Below, piece after piece: positions 6,121 through 9,959 of a stretch of DNA of 9,959 nt (position 1 is its first letter; each line of letters opens with the position of its first letter). Location of the stretch: positions 1-9,959 of the forward strand of contig JACWAC010000043.1 of assembly GCA_014874235.1 (NCBI GenBank), written 5' to 3'. The position numbers and the translations under genes were made by a program. Origin of the DNA: Thermoplasmatales archaeon (GTDB taxonomy: Archaea; Thermoplasmatota; Thermoplasmata; Thermoplasmatales; GCA-001856825). The notes below the pieces were generated by a model. It saw nothing but the letters and a program-made list of their open reading frames with translations, was not told the DNA's origin and searched no databases.

Positions 6121-7470
6121 ATGGAAGTGAAAGACACTCTTTCCGCCTCGTTGAAGAAGATGGAAACGAGGGAGGGAAAGAGAATGAATATGTTCGTCTG
6201 CGGACCCACGATACAGGACAAGCCTCACATGGGTCATGCGAGGACTTACATTTTCTATGACGTTCTGGCGAGATATCTCAGGTACAAGGGGATCAGGCTG
6301 TTCTATCTGATGAACATCACCGACATTGAAGATCACATAATCACCAAGATGCAGGAGACGGGAAAATCGTGGGAGGAAATCACTTCAACCTACTCCGCGG
6401 AATTCTTCGATATAATGGAAAGACTTAAGAACAAGTCCGTAAGCTACAGCGCATTCGCGACGGACTACACAGAAGAGATCATAGTCCAGATAAAGAAACT
6501 GATGAAGAAGGGTTATGCATACGAGATCTCGGACGGGGTGTACTACCGTGCGAGGAAGTTCAAGGACTACGGAAGGTTATCAAAACAGGATCTGGACCAA
6601 CTCATAACCGGAGCGAGGGTGGAAGTGAACGAAGAGAAGGAAGATCCTCTTGACTTTGTGCTATGGAAGAAGAAAAAGGAGGGGGAGCCTTCATGGCCGA
6701 GCCCGTGGGGTGAAGGAAGACCGGGATGGCACATAGAAGATACCGCAATTACTGAGTCGACTTTTGGTCCTGTCTACGACATCCATGGGGGAGCGAAAGA
6801 CCTCATTTTCCCTCATCACGAATCGGAGATCGCCCAGATGGAGGCAATATCGAGTAAGAGGCCGATGGTCAAGTACTGGATTCATACGGGCCATCTGAAC
6901 GTTGATGACATAAAGATGAGCAAGAGCCTCAAGAATTTCGTTACCGTTGAGGACGCCCTGAAAAGCTTCTGGCCGGAAGCAATCAGGATAATGATGCTCT
7001 CGATGAGATACAGTGCAGCGGTGAACTTCGATGAGAAATCAGTTATAGATGCCCAAACAACCGCAGAAAAGATATCCATACTCCTCCACAGGGTGAATGC
7101 ACAAGAAGAAAGGAAGAGCGATAAAGCGGATGAAATTGTGGAAAGGATATTTTCTCCTCTGGAAAATGACATGAACACTCCCGAGACCATGAAGGAGATA
7201 GTTGGTTTCGTCAAGGACTCCCTGTCAAAGAGAACCATGACAGACGAAGAAAAATGCGAGATCAAGTACGTGCTGAGTAAAATTGAACAGGTCATGGGAA
7301 TAGTCCATTTCCCTTCGCTACCGGAGAAATCGATGGATATCGTCCTCAACCTCAGGAACGATTTCAGAGAGAAGGGTGACTATGATTCCGCAGACAGAAT
7401 CAGAGATTCTCTGAAATCACAGGGGATCATGATAGAGGATACCGAAGAGGGAAGCTACGTATGGTGGTAG
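6121..7470 (+). CDS. cysS: Cysteinyl-tRNA synthetase
   Basis: A 449-residue class I synthetase that charges tRNA-Cys in the cytosol. CGPTIQDKPHMGHAR at 27-41 holds zinc ligand Cys27 and the HIGH motif as HMGH (36-39). GWHIEDTAI starts at 202, DIHGGAKDLIFPHHESE at 220-236, and the KMSKS motif is at 265-269. In E. coli CysRS the zinc ligands are Cys28, Cys209, His234 and Glu238; here the matching residues are Cys27, Asp207, His232 and Glu236, so one zinc cysteine is aspartate. The C-terminal DALR-like helical region (about 310-449) is present, including the conserved LRNDFREKGDYDSADRIRD segment. ATG 6121 fits the upstream TATA spacing. It heads a run of four overlapping genes and overlaps the next by 10 nt. 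Confidence 0.96.
   Translation: MEVKDTLSASLKKMETREGKRMNMFVCGPTIQDKPHMGHARTYIFYDVLARYLRYKGIRLFYLMNITDIEDHIITKMQETGKSWEEITSTYSAEFFDIMERLKNKSVSYSAFATDYTEEIIVQIKKLMKKGYAYEISDGVYYRARKFKDYGRLSKQDLDQLITGARVEVNEEKEDPLDFVLWKKKKEGEPSWPSPWGEGRPGWHIEDTAITESTFGPVYDIHGGAKDLIFPHHESEIAQMEAISSKRPMVKYWIHTGHLNVDDIKMSKSLKNFVTVEDALKSFWPEAIRIMMLSMRYSAAVNFDEKSVIDAQTTAEKISILLHRVNAQEERKSDKADEIVERIFSPLENDMNTPETMKEIVGFVKDSLSKRTMTDEEKCEIKYVLSKIEQVMGIVHFPSLPEKSMDIVLNLRNDFREKGDYDSADRIRDSLKSQGIMIEDTEEGSYVWW
7447..7451 (+). promoter_or_regulatory. Ribosome binding site for the nicotinamidase-like gene
   Basis: GAGGG lies 9 nt before the ATG at 7461, within the last codons of cysS. It supports internal re-initiation at this ATG. 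Confidence 0.4.
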
Positions 7471-7988
7471 ATTTCGACGCCATCGTGTCGATAGATCTCA
7501 TAAACGAATTCGTAACGGGAAGACTGGGAAGACCAAAGTTCAAAAGAGTTGTCAGAGCTACCAAAGAACTGATCCAGAAGAGTGGCAAGTTTGCAATTCT
7601 CGTGCAAGACTCACACGGAAAGGAAGATCCTGAAATGAGAGTGTGGGGAGAACACGCAATGGAGGGTACAGGAGGATCCGAGACAGTCCCCTCTCTCAAA
7701 GGAATTGCAAGAGTGATAAAGAAACGCTCTTACGACGCATTTTTTGAAACGACCCTCGAGGAAACATTAAAGCAACGAGGTGCGAGAAAGATAGTGTTCT
7801 GCGGTGTTGTGACGGACATATGCATCGTTCACTCGGTTGCCTCAGCGTTCTTTCGAGGTTTCCTCCCTATTGTCGTTGAGGAATGCACCGATACGTATTC
7901 TTCTGGGCAGAAGAGAAGGACTCTCGATTACATGCGGAAGAATTACGGAGCAAAAATAATATCTCTCACGGACATCATTGGAAAATGA
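7461..7988 (+). CDS. pncA: Nicotinamidase-like isochorismatase-family hydrolase
   Basis: A 175-residue cysteine hydrolase. The catalytic triad is visible: Asp12 (SIDLINEF), Lys88 (KKRSYDAFFET) and Cys121 (GVVTDICIVHS). Residues matching the metal site of nicotinamidases are also there: Asp50 and His52 (QDSHG) and His65 (WGEHAMEGTGG), the last in the pattern W-x2-H-x3-GT-x-G. This separates it from isochorismatases, which lack the metal site. The following gene is nicotinate phosphoribosyltransferase, so the likely reaction is nicotinamide to nicotinate plus ammonia in NAD salvage. Another amidase activity, such as N-carbamoylsarcosine hydrolysis, is possible in this superfamily. It overlaps cysS by 10 nt upstream and shares an ATGA overlap with the next gene. 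Confidence 0.85.
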   Translation: MVVDFDAIVSIDLINEFVTGRLGRPKFKRVVRATKELIQKSGKFAILVQDSHGKEDPEMRVWGEHAMEGTGGSETVPSLKGIARVIKKRSYDAFFETTLEETLKQRGARKIVFCGVVTDICIVHSVASAFFRGFLPIVVEECTDTYSSGQKRRTLDYMRKNYGAKIISLTDIIGK

Positions 7989-9148
7989 AAAATATAGCCT
8001 CCTTCGAGGAAATATCCAACCTAAAGACCACGGACGTCTACTTCCTTAGGGCAAGGGAAGTCCTGAAGAAGATTGGTTTCAATCCCAGGGTTGTCATGGA
8101 AGTAACGTGCTCCTCGAGGAATCTGCCATGGATAACGCTATCAGGCATCGACGATCTTGCCTGCCTACTGGATGGGAAGAAAGCAGATGTATATTCGCTT
8201 CCCGAGGGGACCGTTTTCCCTTCAAGAGACATCAACGGCATTCCAATACCAGCGGTGAAGATCGTAGGAAAATATCTTGATTTTGGAATGCTGGAGACTC
8301 CGATACTGGGATCTCTTTCGCAGGCCTCAGGGATAGCTACAAAGGCATCATACTTCAAGAAGAGAATCGGCAACATTCCCCTCCTATCGTTCGGAGTTAG
8401 AAGAATGCACCCTGCCCTAGCTCCTCTCATAGACAGGAATTCATACATCGGAGGTTGCGACAGGGTTTCTAGCATCATCGGAGCAGAGAGAATCGGGCAA
8501 AGGGCAGAGGGAACCATGCCTCACTCCCTCCTGCTTCTCGTAGGGGAGGAGAGGGGATGGAAGATGTACGATGAGGTCACTGAAAAGGGGGCTAGCAGGA
8601 TAGCTCTAGTGGATACCTACGGTGACGAGAAAGAAACATCCCTCAGGGCAGCAAAGGCAATTAAGGGACTGAATGCGGTCAGGCTCGATACACCTTCATC
8701 TAGAAGGGGAAATTTCGCAGACATAGTCAGAGAGGTCAGATGGGAACTTGATAGGAACGGAAAGAAAGACGTGGGCATAATAGTCTCCGGAGGAATAAAG
8801 GAAGAAGACGTTGAGCAACTCAAGCAGGCGGGTGCTTCTGGGTTTGGAGTTGGTACTGCGATCTCGAGCGCAGCAGCGATAGATTTTGCAATGGACATAG
8901 TAAACGTAGAGGGCAAAGACAAGACAAAGAAGGGCAAGTATTCCGGAAGCAAGAACGTGTTCAGATGCAGGAAGTGTCATTCATACCTAGTTTCCGTCAA
9001 CCAGAAAGAGAAGTGCCCGAACGATGGATCTCAGATGGAGAGCATGTACCAGAAAGTCGTCGATGGCGGCAAAGTCGTCTACAAGGAGAGAATAGACGAG
9101 AGCAGGAAATACGTGTTGGAGCAGCTGAGGTGGTTCCAATTATCCTAG
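7985..9148 (+). CDS. pncB: Nicotinate phosphoribosyltransferase, archaeal type with zinc knuckle
   Basis: A 387-residue enzyme that makes nicotinate mononucleotide from nicotinate and PRPP. Residues 10-110 include KTTDVYFLRAREVL and the N-terminal sandwich domain. The barrel carries FGVRRMHPALAPLIDR at 136-151, GGCDRVSS at 156-163, EGTMPHSL at 175-182, DTYGDEKETSLRAA at 210-223, VRLDTPSSRRG at 232-242 and the phosphate-binding VSGGIKEEDV at 267-276. A C-terminal zinc-knuckle region has Cys328, Cys331 and Cys344 in a C-x2-C...C-P-x-x pattern; the expected fourth cysteine position is Asp347. An in-frame ATG at 7883 would overlap the previous gene by 106 nt; ATG 7985 is preferred because it makes a 4-nt ATGA overlap and starts just ahead of the conserved region. 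Length agrees with the Thermoplasma-type family. Confidence 0.93.
   Translation: MKNIASFEEISNLKTTDVYFLRAREVLKKIGFNPRVVMEVTCSSRNLPWITLSGIDDLACLLDGKKADVYSLPEGTVFPSRDINGIPIPAVKIVGKYLDFGMLETPILGSLSQASGIATKASYFKKRIGNIPLLSFGVRRMHPALAPLIDRNSYIGGCDRVSSIIGAERIGQRAEGTMPHSLLLLVGEERGWKMYDEVTEKGASRIALVDTYGDEKETSLRAAKAIKGLNAVRLDTPSSRRGNFADIVREVRWELDRNGKKDVGIIVSGGIKEEDVEQLKQAGASGFGVGTAISSAAAIDFAMDIVNVEGKDKTKKGKYSGSKNVFRCRKCHSYLVSVNQKEKCPNDGSQMESMYQKVVDGGKVVYKERIDESRKYVLEQLRWFQLS
9118..9121 (+). promoter_or_regulatory. Ribosome binding site for the pyroglutamyl peptidase gene
   Basis: GGAG lies 8 nt before the GTG at 9130, inside the end of the preceding gene. It is the reason for choosing GTG 9130 over the much earlier in-frame ATG at 8965. 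Confidence 0.45.
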
Positions 9149-9714
9149 TCACAGGATACAAGCCTTACTCAAAGTTTAAGAGAAATGCTTCGGGCGAGAT
9201 TGCCGATTTGCTACATGGTTCCTATTTCAAGGGTAGGGAAGTCACAGGAATAGCTTTTGAAGTGAAGCACTCCGTCATCGAAAAACAGTATGTGCAGGAG
9301 CTCAAGAAAGGGTATGAAATCATAATAAACACTGGAATCTCTCCAGGGAGGAGTGTTATAGGAATAGAGAAGGTCGCAGTCAACTGGCAGGGTGATGCAA
9401 AGGACGAAGATGGAATATCCCCGAGGGTTGGAAAGATAGTGAAGGATGCACCGGATGCACTATTTTCAAAGCTCCCAACCGAAGAGTTGTTGCACTCACT
9501 CAGATCCGCCAAAATCCCGTCAGAAGTGTCATTCTCTGCTGGAACCTCCTGGTGCAACAAGATATTCTTCTTCTCTCTCTACTATTCAACAGCAAAGGCA
9601 GGGTTGATCCATTTCCCACTGGATTCAGAAAGCTCGCTCGATGGAAAATATCCGTCGATGATAATAGACAGCATGATCAAATCAATTGAGATAGCGATAC
9701 AGAAAACGATATAG
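9130..9714 (+). CDS. pcp: Pyroglutamyl-peptidase I (peptidase family C15)
   Basis: A 194-residue cytosolic cysteine peptidase that removes N-terminal pyroglutamate from peptides. The opening strand ILVTGYKPYSKFKRNAS at 5-21 corresponds to the family's VLVTGFxPF...NPS. The catalytic triad is present at the expected spacing: Glu80 in GRSVIGIEKVAVN, Cys142 in SAGTSWCNKIF, and His161 in GLIHFPL. Length is at the lower end of the usual 195-215. GTG 9130 puts the conserved first strand at the N-terminus, and starting at ATG 8965 would add 55 residues that are an out-of-frame reading of the previous gene. It overlaps pncB by 19 nt and is the last gene of the cysS run. The role is probably peptide scavenging; no direct link to NAD salvage is known to me. 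Its stop is one base from the stop of the convergent eL40 gene. Confidence 0.92.
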   Translation: MVPIILVTGYKPYSKFKRNASGEIADLLHGSYFKGREVTGIAFEVKHSVIEKQYVQELKKGYEIIINTGISPGRSVIGIEKVAVNWQGDAKDEDGISPRVGKIVKDAPDALFSKLPTEELLHSLRSAKIPSEVSFSAGTSWCNKIFFFSLYYSTAKAGLIHFPLDSESSLDGKYPSMIIDSMIKSIEIAIQKTI

Positions 9715-9715
9715 C

Positions 9716-9865
9716 CTACTGTCCGCCCCTTTTTTCCTTGGCTTTGAGTCTAAGTTCGTGACTGCCGCACTTCCTGCAGGTCGTGGCCCTGATCGGGTTC
9801 GACGCGTAGCAGTTCATGCATATTTTCTTGTTGAATAATCTCTCCTGTGCTTCCTTGAAAGGCAT
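9716..9865 (-). CDS. rpl40e: Ribosomal protein eL40 (L40e)
   Basis: A 49-residue zinc-ribbon protein of the large ribosomal subunit, found in archaea and eukaryotes (in eukaryotes as a ubiquitin fusion; here free-standing, as in archaea). It has Cys16 and Cys19 in KKICMNCYASNP, and Cys30 and Cys33 in RATTCRKCGSHELR, followed by a Lys/Arg-rich tail (KAKEKRGGQ). The spacing of the four zinc ligands and the NPIRAT-x-CRKCGS segment are diagnostic. ATG 9865 lies about 23 nt from a TATA box, so the mRNA should be leaderless. The gene is convergent with pcp, with one base between the two stop codons. Confidence 0.93.
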   Translation of the reverse strand: MPFKEAQERLFNKKICMNCYASNPIRATTCRKCGSHELRLKAKEKRGGQ

Positions 9866-9883
9866 TCGTTCGTAATCAGCACT

Positions 9884-9892
9884 CTATATAAA
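9884..9892 (-). promoter_or_regulatory. TATA box of the eL40 gene
   Basis: On the - strand TTTATATAG is a strong TATA element centred about 23 nt before the ATG at 9865. It overlaps the stop codon (TAG, 9884-9886) of the open frame that runs in from the right edge. Confidence 0.6.
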
Positions 9893-9958
9893 TTCTCTTC
9901 TGTCTTTCAGGGCCATAGCGAGTGAACGGACTGACGCTAATATGTCGGCTGTATCAGA
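9884..9958 (-). CDS. C-terminal end of an unidentified protein, cut by the window edge
   Basis: An open frame of 24 codons enters from the right edge and ends at TAG 9884-9886, 18 nt before the eL40 start codon. The residues look like an amphipathic helical tail (for example LASVRSLAMALKDRREF). The direction and close spacing fit a gene just upstream of eL40. The stretch is too short to identify, and an open frame of this size can occur by chance. Confidence 0.35.
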   Translation of the reverse strand, partial: SDTADILASVRSLAMALKDRREFI

Positions 9959-9959
9959 T

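Noticed and set aside
6882..7349. 155-codon open frame on the - strand inside cysS
   Set aside because: It is Ser-rich, low-complexity shadow coding opposite conserved cysS sequence including the KMSKS region.
7883..7984. Upstream ATG for nicotinate phosphoribosyltransferase
   Set aside because: The 34 extra residues are an out-of-frame reading of the nicotinamidase gene with no family similarity; ATG 7985 gives the usual ATGA overlap.
8038..8517. 159-codon open frame on the - strand inside pncB
   Set aside because: It is antisense to strongly conserved nicotinate phosphoribosyltransferase motifs, has no recognisable domain, and no promoter or ribosome site.
8965..9129. N-terminal 55-residue extension of pyroglutamyl peptidase
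   Set aside because: It is an out-of-frame reading of the zinc-knuckle region of pncB; GTG 9130 with GGAG upstream gives the canonical N-terminus.
1..9959. CRISPR array, insertion sequence, tRNA or rRNA genes, defence or other novel system
   Set aside because: No spaced repeats, transposase motifs, target-site duplications or cloverleaf-like regions were seen; nearly every base belongs to a recognised housekeeping, salvage or transport gene.

Overview
The window looks like a compact piece of an archaeal chromosome, most likely from the Thermoplasmata (a Thermoplasmatales-like acidophile). The clearest archaeal markers are ribosomal protein eL40, a pantoate kinase next to a fused CoaBC (Dfp), an archaeal-type nicotinate phosphoribosyltransferase with a C-terminal zinc knuckle, and TATA boxes lying about 23-28 nt upstream of first-gene start codons, as expected for leaderless mRNAs. 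Base composition is balanced, Arg is mostly AGA/AGG and Ile often ATA. The order-level assignment is an inference; the domain-level one is solid.

Layout from left to right. A hairpin plus T10 tract (1-27) is the end of a + strand gene outside the window. It converges on an acylphosphatase gene on the - strand (27-293). A 118-bp divergent spacer separates this from a two-domain OGG1/AlkA-like DNA glycosylase (412-1362, +). Then comes a complete three-gene ABC importer of the iron-siderophore/cobalamin (BtuFCD/FecBCD) type: a binding protein (1433-2374), a permease (2371-3357) and an ATPase (3354-4085). It has a strong TATA box with a nearly perfect dyad over the promoter. Its last gene overlaps, tail to tail, a - strand CoA-biosynthesis pair: coaBC (4897-6066) followed by pantoate kinase (4077-4934). 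CoaBC is divergent, across only 54 bp, from a + strand run of four overlapping genes: cysS (6121-7470), a nicotinamidase-like hydrolase (7461-7988), nicotinate phosphoribosyltransferase (7985-9148) and pyroglutamyl peptidase (9130-9714). On the - strand at the right edge lie eL40 (9716-9865) and the tail of an unidentified upstream frame (9884-9958).

How the genes work together. Pantoate kinase and CoaBC carry out the archaeal route from pantoate to 4'-phosphopantetheine; the intervening phosphopantothenate synthetase is not in the window. Nicotinamidase and nicotinate phosphoribosyltransferase form a two-step salvage from nicotinamide to nicotinate mononucleotide for NAD. CysS and CoaBC both consume cysteine and share a divergent promoter. 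The transporter probably brings in a metal chelate.

I found no defence system, mobile element, CRISPR array or clearly undescribed system. The points most worth checking are the dyad at the transporter promoter, the heavily sequon-decorated cysteine-free binding protein, the glycosylase with Tyr at the catalytic Lys position, and the Cys-to-Asp change at a zinc-ligand position in CysS.
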